Assembly (NCBI GenBank): GCA_945901965.1
Contig: CAMDMN010000025.1
Span: forward strand, 1 to 14,470
DNA from: Legionella genomosp. 1
Lineage (GTDB): Bacteria; Pseudomonadota; Gammaproteobacteria; Legionellales; Legionellaceae
Reading direction: 5' to 3'
DNA: 14,470 bases
Position numbers and translations under genes: made by a program. Of this stretch, positions 7,025 through 14,183 are shown in pieces. The notes beneath the pieces are model-generated. The model was not told the DNA's origin. It was given only the letters and a program-made list of their open reading frames with translations, and searched no databases. The number at the start of each line of letters is the position of its first letter. Positions within the stretch are counted from its first letter, which is position 1.

Positions 7025-8023
7025 ATGCGACATCGTTGGCTTAAAATTGTTGTTAATTCATTAATGATATTTACTTTTATTGGGTTAATAATATTTGGAT
7101 TTGTAAGATATAAAGTATTAAATCAGCCAATAACTCTTGTAAATAATGTCCCTAAAATCATTGTAATTGATAGAAATAGCTCAGCATCTTCATTTGTAAA
7201 TTTACTCAAAAAAGAAGAACTTATTAAATATCCACGCTTATTTTTATGGTTTGTTAGGCTAAATGGTGTGGCTCATAATTTAAAAGCTGGTATTTACCAA
7301 ATTTCTCCCGGTGAAAAAGCTGCACAATTATTAAAAAAAATATCTCATGGCGATGTAATAATTGAATCCTTTCGGATTATCGATGGCACAACTTTAGCAC
7401 AAGTGTCAGATAATCTGCGCCAAGCTCCATATTTAGCTTACAATCAAATAGATTGGTCTAAAATAAAAGGCAATTATTTAAGCGCAGAAGGTCTTTTACT
7501 TGCAGATACTTATCATTATGATGCTGGAAGTATGAGTAATAAGATCTTAGAATTAGCTAATAAGAATTTAAATAATTATCTTAATAATAGCTGGCTACAA
7601 AGATCTAAAGACTTACCTTATAAGTCTTCTTATGAGCTATTGATTGTCGCTTCAATTATTGAAAAAGAGTCGTCAATTCCTGCTGAACGCCGATTAATTT
7701 CTGGGGTTATTATAAATAGGTTACAAAAATCTATGCCGTTACAAATGGATCCTACTGTTATTTATGCATTAGGGATAAATTATAAAGGCAAATTAACCAA
7801 GGAAGATTTACATATTGATTCACCATATAATACTTATCTAAATCGAGGGTTACCACCTACACCAATTTCTATGGTAGGCAAAGATGCTATTGATGCGGCC
7901 GCTCATCCAACTTTAAGTAATTATTTATATTTTGTGGCGCGAGGCGATGGCAGTCATGATTTTTCAGTTAATTATGAGGAACAGCAGCAAGCAGTAAGTC
8001 GTTATCGCAAGCTTGGGAAATAA
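7025..8023 (+). CDS. mltG: Endolytic murein transglycosylase MltG
   Basis: MltG (YceG) is an inner-membrane lytic transglycosylase that cuts nascent glycan strands and sets their length. The 332-residue product has a basic start (MRHRWLK), one membrane segment at about residues 8-26, and a large periplasmic domain. The catalytic glutamate is Glu213 in ASIIEKESSIPAERR, followed by LQMDPTVIYALG and SPYNTYLNRGLPPTPI, both characteristic. The ATG at 7025 was chosen because MRHRWLK directly before the anchor fits the family. A TTG at 6983 would add 14 residues, but its AGG is only 2 bases away, too close to serve as a Shine-Dalgarno. Neither start has a strong site. fabF and pabC, often found upstream of it, are missing here. 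Confidence 0.93.
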   Translation: MRHRWLKIVVNSLMIFTFIGLIIFGFVRYKVLNQPITLVNNVPKIIVIDRNSSASSFVNLLKKEELIKYPRLFLWFVRLNGVAHNLKAGIYQISPGEKAAQLLKKISHGDVIIESFRIIDGTTLAQVSDNLRQAPYLAYNQIDWSKIKGNYLSAEGLLLADTYHYDAGSMSNKILELANKNLNNYLNNSWLQRSKDLPYKSSYELLIVASIIEKESSIPAERRLISGVIINRLQKSMPLQMDPTVIYALGINYKGKLTKEDLHIDSPYNTYLNRGLPPTPISMVGKDAIDAAAHPTLSNYLYFVARGDGSHDFSVNYEEQQQAVSRYRKLGK

Positions 8024-8072
8024 ATGCGATTAATTGGTTGGGCCTTGGGTTGAAGTAAATAAATATATATAT

Positions 8073-8099
8073 GGTGGGCACGCTATCGCTTTGCCCACC
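8073..8099. repeat. Short inverted repeat between mltG and tmk
   Basis: GGTGGGCA (8073-8080) and TGCCCACC (8092-8099) flank an 11-base loop, and the sequence resembles GC-rich dispersed repeats found in many genomes. The start of the same gap (about 8033-8055) has a 'TTGGTTGGGCC' fragment like the core of the other palindromes but without a clear partner arm. No terminator T-run is seen. Confidence 0.5.
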
Positions 8100-8170
8100 C
8101 TACGAAATATCTTAAAATAGTGCCAAATTATAGTCACATCTCTTAGGTAACACGCCTTATGGAGGCATGA

Positions 8171-8806
8171 ATGAATTTAAATAAAGGTCGTTGTATTGTA
8201 GTTGAGGGTCTCGAGGGGGCGGGAAAGTCATCGGCTATTAATGCAATTAAGCAATTTATAGAAAATCTGCAACTTAAAGTAGTATTAACTCGTGAACCAG
8301 GTGGGACGCGTGTTGGCGAGACTATAAGGCATTTAATTAAAGAAAAAACAATTGCAGAGCCACTTGATGCACGTGCAGAACTTCTGTTGTTATACGCATC
8401 AAGAGTACAATTACTTGAACATGTAATAAAGCCCTCATTAAATTCAGGTTCATGGGTGGTGGCTGATCGCTTTGAGCTTTCTACTTGGGCTTATCAAGGT
8501 GGTGGTCGTAAGCTTGATAAAGAGGTAATTGCTCATTTATCAGCTTTTTGTCTTAAAGATTTTAAACCAGATTTGATTATATTTTTAGATATTACGCCTG
8601 AACAAGGTTTACAACGAGCATTAGGTCGTGGTAAATTTGATCGGATTGAGCAGGAATCAATCGAATTTTTTAATGATGTTTATAATGCTTACCAGGAGCA
8701 GATTAAAACCATGAAATCTGTGGTTGTTATTGATGCAAGTCTTCCATTAGCTGTTGTACGAAAATCAATTATGACAGCGCTTAAAAATTATATGCAGACA
8801 TTATGA
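8171..8806 (+). CDS. tmk: Thymidylate kinase
   Basis: Phosphorylates dTMP to dTDP, an essential step in dTTP supply. The 211-residue product has the P-loop GLEGAGKS (13-20), TREPGGT (40-46), the DR motif in VVADRFELSTWAYQGGGR (Asp99-Arg100), and a lid region around LGRGKFDRIE (151-160). GGAGG (8161-8165) is 5 bases before the chosen ATG at 8171. An ATG at 8167 hits a stop after five codons and is rejected. The stop overlaps the holB start in ATGA, so the two are translationally coupled. Confidence 0.98.
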   Translation: MNLNKGRCIVVEGLEGAGKSSAINAIKQFIENLQLKVVLTREPGGTRVGETIRHLIKEKTIAEPLDARAELLLLYASRVQLLEHVIKPSLNSGSWVVADRFELSTWAYQGGGRKLDKEVIAHLSAFCLKDFKPDLIIFLDITPEQGLQRALGRGKFDRIEQESIEFFNDVYNAYQEQIKTMKSVVVIDASLPLAVVRKSIMTALKNYMQTL

Positions 8807-9729
8807 ATGATTTGATAGAATCACATAGTTTAATGTGGGATAAAATATCTAATCTCTTAGCTAAAAAACGCTTTCCTCAAGCATTATTATTTATCGGATC
8901 ATCTAATTCTGAGATCTTACAATTCACTAACCGTATAATCGCAACCATCATGTGTATAGAAGATAATGCTCCTTGCGGGAAATGTCGTGTATGTCACTTA
9001 TTAGAGCAATCAATTCATCCTGATATTAATTATATACGCATCGAGCCACCAGGTTCTATGATTAAAATCGAGCAAATTAGAGACTTACAGCAAAATATTT
9101 ATCAAACTCCTAAGTTAGGTGATCATAGTTTTACAGTTATTGACGCGGCAGATAAAATGAATATTGCCGCTGCAAATGCATTATTAAAAATTTTAGAAGA
9201 ACCTCCATCACACCGACTGTTTATTTTAATCGCGAAGCAAATTTCAAGGATCCCTGCAACTATTTTAAGTCGCTGTCAGCGATATGTCGTTCCATTTAAT
9301 GAATTAGAAAATAGATATGATTTTTTAGCAATAAGTGCATCTTATCAAGAAAACTCTCCCCGTAGAGAACTTGCAGCTAAAGCCAATATTTTTATTAACT
9401 CATTATGTGAATTGGCAGAAGGAAAACTTTCACCTTGTGCAATTGCTTTAGAATGGCGGACTTATCTTTTAGAAGATTTATTATGGTTATTGTATTTAAT
9501 AACTGCCAAAGCAATTAATTATAAATTAGTTGGAATAAATGCTGATGAGCCAAAGGATGAAATCTTTATTTTATTTGCAAAGCGATATAAAACTATCAAT
9601 TTGCTAAGACAGCTTCAACAAATAAATACAATTATGAGAAATATAAATCATAATATAAATATGAATCAAGCCCTTGTATTAGAAGATTTATTACTAGGTT
9701 ATTTATCAAATAATATGATATGTAGTTAG
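8803..9729 (+). CDS. holB: DNA polymerase III subunit delta prime
   Basis: Delta prime is the stator subunit of the clamp loader that opens the beta clamp for DNA polymerase III. The 308-residue product has a zinc module with Cys51, Cys58, Cys61 and Cys64 (CGKCRVC), the conserved NALLKILEEPP (125-135), and the SRC motif (156-158) in ATILSRCQRYVVPF. The P-loop region (FIGSSNSEI) is degenerate, as expected because delta prime does not hydrolyse ATP. It starts within the tmk stop. The C-terminal third is lysine- and isoleucine-rich and poorly conserved, typical of the collar domain in AT-rich genomes. The pilZ-type gene often found after holB is absent. Confidence 0.95.
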   Translation: MNDLIESHSLMWDKISNLLAKKRFPQALLFIGSSNSEILQFTNRIIATIMCIEDNAPCGKCRVCHLLEQSIHPDINYIRIEPPGSMIKIEQIRDLQQNIYQTPKLGDHSFTVIDAADKMNIAAANALLKILEEPPSHRLFILIAKQISRIPATILSRCQRYVVPFNELENRYDFLAISASYQENSPRRELAAKANIFINSLCELAEGKLSPCAIALEWRTYLLEDLLWLLYLITAKAINYKLVGINADEPKDEIFILFAKRYKTINLLRQLQQINTIMRNINHNINMNQALVLEDLLLGYLSNNMICS

Positions 9730-9807
9730 TTATTAATAAAATAGAAACTAATCTAGTAGGCATGTTAAAATCATCACAAACTACTCACACAGTATATGGG
9801 TATAATT

Positions 9808-10614
9808 ATGACATTGATAAATAAAGCACTATTGGTAGATTCTCATTGCCATTTACATAGTATCGATTTAATTGAATTTGATAATGATATTGGACAAGTT
9901 ATACGTCTTGCACATGAAAATGGTGTTGAGCATATGCTTTGTGTTTGTGTAGAAAAAGAAGATCTACAAGCATTATATAAATTAGCAGAAAAATATTCAG
10001 AAATTAGTATTTCAGTTGGAATTCATCCAAATATCATAATGAGTGAAGAATTTGATGCGGCAGCTCTTGTAAAATTAGCCGAGCATAAATCATGTATAGC
10101 AATTGGTGAGACAGGGCTTGATTATTATCGCAGTGAAGATAAATCGGTGCAAGAAATTCAAATTTCAAGATTTCGTGAACATATTCGTGCGGCTATAACT
10201 ACATCTAAACCATTAATTATTCACACAAGGCAAGCAGCTAATGATACTTTAAGGGTTATGGAAGAGGAGTCAGCACAAGATATTGGTGGTGTAATGCATT
10301 GTTTTTCAGAAAATTGGGATGTTGCTAAGCGTGCGCTTGATTTAAATTTTTATATATCTTTTTCAGGAATTCTTACTTTTAATAGTGCGAACGAATTACG
10401 AGAGGTTGCAAAAAATATACCGCTCGATAGAATTCTTATTGAAACTGATGCGCCTTATTTAGCACCCGTGCCATTTAGAGGTAAACAAAATCATCCAGCC
10501 TTAGTTAAACATGTAGCAGAGGCATTATCTAAAATTAGAGGTCTCGATTATGAGACTATAGCTGCAAAGACTACAGAGAATTTTTATCGGTGTTTTAGAA
10601 AGGAGCGTTTATGA
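9808..10614 (+). CDS. TatD family metal-dependent hydrolase (DNase)
   Basis: TatD-family proteins are cytoplasmic TIM-barrel metalloenzymes with 3'-5' DNase/exonuclease activity; the paralogs TatD, YcfH and YjjV are hard to separate by sequence alone. Position after tmk-holB favours the YcfH-type member. The 268-residue product has the metal ligands His13 and His15 (DSHCHLH), Glu101 (IGETGLDYY), His139 (IIHTRQA), His164 (GVMHCFSE) and Asp214 (ETDAPYLAP). The ATG at 9808 is preceded by a weak GGGT. An in-frame ATG at 9796 would add four residues and has no ribosome binding site. The stop overlaps the anmK start in ATGA. A 78-base gap separates it from holB. Confidence 0.94.
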   Translation: MTLINKALLVDSHCHLHSIDLIEFDNDIGQVIRLAHENGVEHMLCVCVEKEDLQALYKLAEKYSEISISVGIHPNIIMSEEFDAAALVKLAEHKSCIAIGETGLDYYRSEDKSVQEIQISRFREHIRAAITTSKPLIIHTRQAANDTLRVMEEESAQDIGGVMHCFSENWDVAKRALDLNFYISFSGILTFNSANELREVAKNIPLDRILIETDAPYLAPVPFRGKQNHPALVKHVAEALSKIRGLDYETIAAKTTENFYRCFRKERL

Positions 10615-11717
10615 ATTTATATATAGGACTTCTTTCAGGAACAAGCATGGATGGGATTGATGCAGCCTTGGTAGATGTTGATACTAATAAATTAATTAAA
10701 GGTATAACAGAGTCTTATAGTGAAAGTCTAAAGCATAAATTAAATGAGTTATTGACAACAAAGCTTATCAATCTTGTAGAATTGTCGCAATTAAATACTT
10801 TAATTGGTCGTGAGTTTGCAGGTGCCGTTAATAAATTATTAGATTCGGTTGATATTGATGTTAAATCTATCGTTGCTATTGGCAGTCATGGTCAGACAGT
10901 CTGTCATGATGCAACGGCTGAAATTCCATATACAGTTCAATTAGGTTGCCCACACACAATTGCTGAATTAACTGGTATTAAGGTGGTTGCTGATTTTAGG
11001 ACACGAGATTTAGTTATTAAAGGGCAGGGAGCACCTTTTGCACCTATTTATCATCAAGCTCTTTTTGGGTTAAGTCATGCGCCTTGCGCTATAGTAAATA
11101 TTGGTGGAATTGCTAATATAACTTATATTGATAATAATGGTGGAGTTAGTGGTTATGATGTCGGGCCTGGTAATTGTTTACTAGATTATTGGGTTATGAA
11201 GCATAAAGGTTTGGCTTATGATCGCGATGGAGAATGGGCCGCCTCTGGAAATATAATCTTGCCATTATTGGAAGCACTATTGGATGATCCATACTTTAGT
11301 CAGCCACAACCTAAAAGTTTAGGAAAAGAGTATTTTTCTTCTGGATGGTTAGAAAATTACTTACATAATGATTATGCTCCAAATGAAGTTCAGGCAACTT
11401 TATTAGCTCTTACTGCAACAACTATTGCTGATGATATAAAAAGATCCGATTTAAAATTTAAATTAGTCGCTCTTTGTGGCGGTGGAGCTCATAATAAAGC
11501 TTTACATAATTTATTGAAAAGTCTATTAAAAGATTTAGAAATTATAACTACTAAAGAATTAAATATTGATCCTGATTATTTAGAAGCGATGATGTTTGCA
11601 TGGCTTGCAGAAAAAACAATAAATTCGAAACCTCTTAATTTTAGTAAAATTACGGGTGCAAAATCATCGGCTATTTATGGGGTTATTTATCCTGCGGGTA
11701 TTGACAAAAATTTGTAA
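10611..11717 (+). CDS. anmK: Anhydro-N-acetylmuramic acid kinase
   Basis: AnmK opens the 1,6-anhydro ring of anhydro-MurNAc and phosphorylates it to MurNAc-6-phosphate during cell-wall recycling. The 368-residue product has GTSMDG (10-15), GSHGQTVCH (91-99), ADFRTRD (127-133) containing the catalytic aspartate region, GQGAPFAP (138-145), NIGGIANI (163-170), GPGNCLLD (185-192), YDRDG (203-207) and CGGGAHN (289-295). AGGAG (10601-10605) lies 5 bases before the ATG and the start overlaps the tatD stop. Lytic transglycosylases produce anhydro-MurNAc ends, so AnmK and the nearby MltG act in connected steps, although their co-location may be chance. Confidence 0.97.
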   Translation: MNLYIGLLSGTSMDGIDAALVDVDTNKLIKGITESYSESLKHKLNELLTTKLINLVELSQLNTLIGREFAGAVNKLLDSVDIDVKSIVAIGSHGQTVCHDATAEIPYTVQLGCPHTIAELTGIKVVADFRTRDLVIKGQGAPFAPIYHQALFGLSHAPCAIVNIGGIANITYIDNNGGVSGYDVGPGNCLLDYWVMKHKGLAYDRDGEWAASGNIILPLLEALLDDPYFSQPQPKSLGKEYFSSGWLENYLHNDYAPNEVQATLLALTATTIADDIKRSDLKFKLVALCGGGAHNKALHNLLKSLLKDLEIITTKELNIDPDYLEAMMFAWLAEKTINSKPLNFSKITGAKSSAIYGVIYPAGIDKNL

Positions 11718-11732
11718 GTTGGGCAAAGCCCA

Positions 11733-11768
11733 TGTAGCCTTGATGCAGCCATATCGTTCCCCACAAGT
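11733..11768 (-). repeat. Hairpin-less, inverted copy of the palindromic unit
   Basis: Read on the minus strand this piece joins the left flank of the unit directly to its right flank. Positions 11749-11768 are the exact reverse complement of 11899-11918, and 11733-11748 of 12010-12025. The 91 bases that would lie between them in unit 2 (11919-12009: left arm, interior and most of the right arm) are absent. Further similarity to unit 1 (149-155) extends it to about 11726. It is either an excision product or an empty version of the element. Confidence 0.75.
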
Positions 11769-11791
11769 TAATTTTATCTTGGCAAGTGAGC

Positions 11792-11865
11792 GGAATCCGA
11801 GCCACGACTGTTAGTGAGTGGAGATCTTAAGAACCACACTCCCTAACAGTCGTGGCTCGGATTCC
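11792..11865. repeat. Long inverted repeat nested between two unit copies
   Basis: Positions 11792-11820 and 11837-11865 are 29-base inverted repeats with one mismatch (the outer 23 bases are perfect), separated by 16 bases. The structure is enclosed by the 20-base inverted pair 11749-11768/11899-11918, so 11749-11918 could extrude as a nested cruciform. Its arms (GGAATCCGAGCCACGACTG) are unrelated to the other repeats here. There is no ORF. It lies downstream of anmK, where the RNA hairpin could stabilise or end the message, though there is no T-run. Confidence 0.85.
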
Positions 11866-11880
11866 ACCAGACAATGCAGT

Positions 11881-12027
11881 CCCATCAAGGATCATCAGAC
11901 TTGTGGGGAACGATATGGATGCAGCGAAGCGTAATCAAGGTTTATTTAAACTCGAGATAATGATCAGTTGATCTATGTTTTTGAGAATGAAAACCTTGAT
12001 TACGCTTCGCTGCATCAAGGCTACACA
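11881..12027. repeat. Palindromic intergenic repeat, unit 2
   Basis: This unit has the same flanks as unit 1 (1-149) in the same orientation. Its 25-base arms, 11918-11942 and 11992-12016, are perfect inverted repeats. The 49-base interior (11943-11991) resembles the interior of unit 1 only in reverse complement: sharing is clearest at the AAAAACA run and at TCGAGTT near the other end. The gap 11718-12067 contains only this unit, the hairpin-less copy and the 29-base inverted repeat; no gene is seen in it. Confidence 0.8.
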
Positions 12028-12067
12028 TGAATAGATTAAGTGTAGCAGTTTTTATTTAGGATTAATT

Positions 12068-13345
12068 TTGAGCAAATATCGTACACCAACAGAACCACAG
12101 ACTAAACTTACCGCTTATTATATTTTTTTTCTTGCGGCTTCATTTTATCTTTATGAGTTTATTTTACAAGTTGCTCCAAGCGTTATGGCTGAGCCTATGA
12201 TGCAAACTTTTAAAGTAAGTGCTGAAGGTTTTGGTGTGATTTCCGCTTTTTATTTTTATGCTTATGCTCCAATGCAACTTCCGGCAGGATTACTATTTGA
12301 TCGTTATGGGCCGCGTAAACTAATGACCGGTGCATTGATTTTATGTGCTTTTGGTTCATTTTTCTTTGCTTCAACTGATATTATGTTTACTGCTGCCATT
12401 GGGCGGTTTCTTATTGGTATTGGTTCTGCTTTTTCATTTATTGGTGTTTTAGTACTTGTATCTCGTTGGTTTCCTCCACAATATTTTGCAATCCTTGCAG
12501 GTGTTGCTCAGCTTATGAGTTCAGTTGGTGCGATATTTGGTGAAGTTCCGCTTGCGGCTTTAATAGGGCAAGTTGGTTGGCGTAATGCTAGTTTTATTTT
12601 AGCAATTGTAGGTTTTCTATTGGCTTTACTATTTTGGTTATTTATTCGAGACTATCCGCATCAAACTACGCAATCAATGCCTAAGAGAAGTTTTCGTGAT
12701 GAGTGGTTTAGGTTAATAGAAGTTTGTAGTCGTTCTTATACTTGGCTTATTGGCGCCTATGCTTTTTCTATTTGGACACCAATCGCCGTATTTGCAGCTT
12801 TATGGGGTGTACCTTATCTTCAAGAGAAATACCATGTTGGAGTGGTTTTAGCATCTGGGTTATGTTCTATGATTTGGTTAGGAATAGGTGTAGGTAGCCC
12901 GCTTTTAGGTTGGGTTAGTGATAGGTTTTGTAGTCGCCGTCTTTCATTAATTACTAGTTCAGTATTTGGATTATTGTCTACCATAATTTTATTATATATA
13001 CCTAATGTCCCAATTGGTTGGATGTATCTCGTTCTTTTTATGCTTGGGTTTGGCGCTGGCGGACAAACTGTTAGTTTTGCAGTAGTTAATGATAATAATC
13101 CAGATCATCTAGTAGGAACGGCATCAGGCTTTAATAATTTATCAGTGCTCTTAGGCGGGGCTATTTTCCAACCTTTAGTCGGAGTATTTTTGCAAAAATC
13201 TGCTGATTGGCGAATTGTAGATTCAGTTCATGTTTATACAGCGAATAGTTATCAAAACGCATTATTTGTAATGCCTTGTTGTTATTTTGCTAGTTTAATT
13301 TTAGCTTTATGGCTAATAAAAGAATCTTATCCTGGTAGTAAATAG
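12068..13345 (+). CDS. Major facilitator superfamily transporter, substrate unknown
   Basis: Integral inner-membrane secondary carrier of 425 residues, very hydrophobic, with about 12 predicted membrane segments and a cytoplasmic central loop around residues 194-222. MFS motif A is present between the second and third segments (GLLFDRYGPRK, 74-84) and repeated in the second half (GWVSDRFCSRR, 281-291), as expected from the internal duplication. The opening YLYEFILQVAPSVM is typical of MFS carriers frequent in Legionella, Coxiella and relatives, including groups used for nutrient uptake inside host vacuoles, but the substrate cannot be read from the sequence. The start is a TTG at 12068 with AGGA (12058-12061) 6 bases upstream. 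It directly follows repeat unit 2 and probably has its own promoter. Confidence 0.9.
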   Translation: MSKYRTPTEPQTKLTAYYIFFLAASFYLYEFILQVAPSVMAEPMMQTFKVSAEGFGVISAFYFYAYAPMQLPAGLLFDRYGPRKLMTGALILCAFGSFFFASTDIMFTAAIGRFLIGIGSAFSFIGVLVLVSRWFPPQYFAILAGVAQLMSSVGAIFGEVPLAALIGQVGWRNASFILAIVGFLLALLFWLFIRDYPHQTTQSMPKRSFRDEWFRLIEVCSRSYTWLIGAYAFSIWTPIAVFAALWGVPYLQEKYHVGVVLASGLCSMIWLGIGVGSPLLGWVSDRFCSRRLSLITSSVFGLLSTIILLYIPNVPIGWMYLVLFMLGFGAGGQTVSFAVVNDNNPDHLVGTASGFNNLSVLLGGAIFQPLVGVFLQKSADWRIVDSVHVYTANSYQNALFVMPCCYFASLILALWLIKESYPGSK

Positions 13346-13362
13346 AAGGTAATTCTTAAGGC

Positions 13363-13477
13363 ACGTCATCCAGAGCGCGTGTTTATGCGCGAAGGATCTC
13401 CTGAATGTTGCACTGTGAAAATTTCGGAGATCCCTCGTTGCACTCGGGATGACGTACGTTGCACTCGGCATGACGTA
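13363..13477. repeat. Dispersed palindromic repeat with an internal tandem duplication
   Basis: ACGTCATCC (13363-13371) pairs with GGATGACGT (13447-13455), and GGATCTCC (13394-13401) with GGAGATCC (13426-13433), giving a two-part stem. The right end is duplicated: the 21 bases at 13436-13456 are repeated at 13457-13477 with one G-to-C change, and a third copy begins at 13478 (CGTTG) then diverges. The sequence resembles the 'gtcatcc...ggatgacg' dispersed repeats common in several proteobacterial genomes. It lies between the MFS gene and the hip operon and may act as a transcript end for the former. Confidence 0.8.
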
Positions 13478-13520
13478 CGTTGTGAGTCATAATAAAATTA
13501 TTAGATAAAGATCACTCATT

Positions 13521-13566
13521 AAAACACAATAAATTTACTGCTATGGAAGTAAATTTATTGTGTTTT
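13521..13566. promoter_or_regulatory. Perfect 19-base inverted repeat containing upstream operator copy
   Basis: Positions 13521-13539 and 13548-13566 are exact inverted repeats around an 8-base loop. The centre, 13535-13552, reads TTACTGCTATGGAAGTAA, 15/18 identical to a second palindrome at 13607-13624 next to the hipB start. It can be a HipB operator, and the A-rich/T-rich outer ends could also make it a bidirectional terminator for the MFS side. A longer in-frame reading of hipB would begin at an ATG inside its loop (13543), which makes that start unlikely. Confidence 0.65.
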
Positions 13567-13590
13567 ACATATAAAATAATCATATACACC

Positions 13591-13619
13591 TTTAATTTTA
13601 AGTTTTTTACTGCTATAAC
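13591..13619 (+). promoter_or_regulatory. Candidate hipBST promoter
   Basis: TTTAAT (13591-13596) and TATAAC (13614-13619) are separated by 17 bases. The -10 matches the consensus at 5 of 6 positions; the -35 is weak. The -10 falls inside the palindrome 13607-13624, so a repressor bound there would block polymerase. Confidence 0.45.
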
Positions 13620-13624
13620 AGTAA
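13607..13624. promoter_or_regulatory. Candidate HipB operator overlapping the -10 box
   Basis: TTACTGCTATAACAGTAA has perfect 6-base half-sites around a 6-base centre. It shares 15 of 18 bases with 13535-13552, and the centres are 72 bases apart, close to seven helical turns. Type II antitoxins of the HipB class usually repress their own operon by binding such palindromes. Confidence 0.6.
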
Positions 13625-13650
13625 TATATCTTTTTTTTATGGTGTATATT

Positions 13651-13875
13651 ATGGTTTCAGATGAAATTGCAAACGTTGTTCATTATTGCCGTAAACAAAG
13701 TGGATTATCACAACAAGAATTAGCTGAATTAGCCGGCGTAGGTAAAACTGTAATATTTGATATTGAAAAAGGTAAAGAAACAGTAAAATTAAATACATTG
13801 TTGAAGGTGTTAGATGTTTTGAATATTCGAATGAAATTTGAAACGCCTTTTGCAAAATCAACGGATTTTAATTAA
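13651..13875 (+). CDS. hipB: HipB-like helix-turn-helix antitoxin
   Basis: A small DNA-binding antitoxin of the Xre/Cro class, 74 residues from the ATG at 13651. The helix-turn-helix is SGLSQQELAELAGVGKTVI (residues 17-35) followed by IEKGKETVKLNTLLKVLDVL, the usual scaffold of HipB/Y4mF-type antitoxins. An ATG at 13639 (78 residues) is nearly as good; the site before 13651 (GGTG, 6 bases away) is weak and 13639 has none. An ATG at 13543 would add 36 hydrophobic residues encoded across both palindromes and is unlikely. The stop and the hipS start overlap by one base (TAATG). It is expected to bind hipT and to autoregulate through the two palindromes upstream. Confidence 0.9.
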   Translation: MVSDEIANVVHYCRKQSGLSQQELAELAGVGKTVIFDIEKGKETVKLNTLLKVLDVLNIRMKFETPFAKSTDFN

Positions 13876-14183
13876 TGATAAAAGCGCGCATATTGGTCCA
13901 TGATATTGAGGCCGGCATTTTCGAAAAATTAAAGGATGGTAAATATAAGTTTACTTACCATCCAAAATATCATGGCGCACCAGTTTCTCTTACGATGCCT
14001 CTAACAAATATGATTTATGAATTTGATGTGTTTCCTCCGTTTTTTGAAGGGTTGTTACCTGAAGGAGCAATGCTTGAAGCCTTATTACGTAAATATAAAA
14101 TTGATAGAAATGACTATTTTGAGCAATTAATTAAAGTTGGCCAAGATGTTGTCGGTGCTGTGATTATTGAGGAACTTGAATGA
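13875..14183 (+). CDS. hipS: HipS-like protein (free-standing HipA N-subdomain 1)
   Basis: A 102-residue product corresponding to the N-terminal subdomain of HipA kinases (the 'couple_hipA' region): ARILVHDIEAGIFEKL, then MPLTNMIYEF, then FEGLLPEGAMLEALLRKYK and DYFEQLIKVGQDVVGAVII. In ordinary two-gene systems this domain is fused to the kinase; here it ends with a TGA and the kinase begins in another frame with an ATGA overlap. In the E. coli O127 HipBST system the equivalent HipS is the part that neutralises the kinase. The clean overlaps on both sides argue that the split is native rather than a frameshifted hipA. The product contains no tryptophan at all. Confidence 0.88.
   Translation: MIKARILVHDIEAGIFEKLKDGKYKFTYHPKYHGAPVSLTMPLTNMIYEFDVFPPFFEGLLPEGAMLEALLRKYKIDRNDYFEQLIKVGQDVVGAVIIEELE

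Noticed and set aside
8803..9000. Degenerate P-loop in holB as a sign of decay
   Set aside because: Delta prime subunits normally lack a working Walker A motif, and the zinc module and SRC motif are intact.
13521..13566. Possible CRISPR-like or attachment-site repeat
   Set aside because: There is no array of regularly spaced direct repeats and no integrase nearby; the symmetry fits an operator or terminator better.
13543..13650. N-terminal extension of hipB as a membrane segment
   Set aside because: The 36 extra residues are translated from the two palindromes and promoter region and have no ribosome binding site; the antitoxin is complete without them.
13649..13861. Open frame of 70 codons on the minus strand, hydrophobic
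   Set aside because: It is antisense to hipB; the hydrophobic residues come from the complement of A-rich codons, and hipB has a clear HTH motif.
13875..14183. hipA broken by a frameshift into two fragments
   Set aside because: Both downstream genes have their own ATG in tight overlaps, and the split point matches the domain boundary of known HipBST systems.
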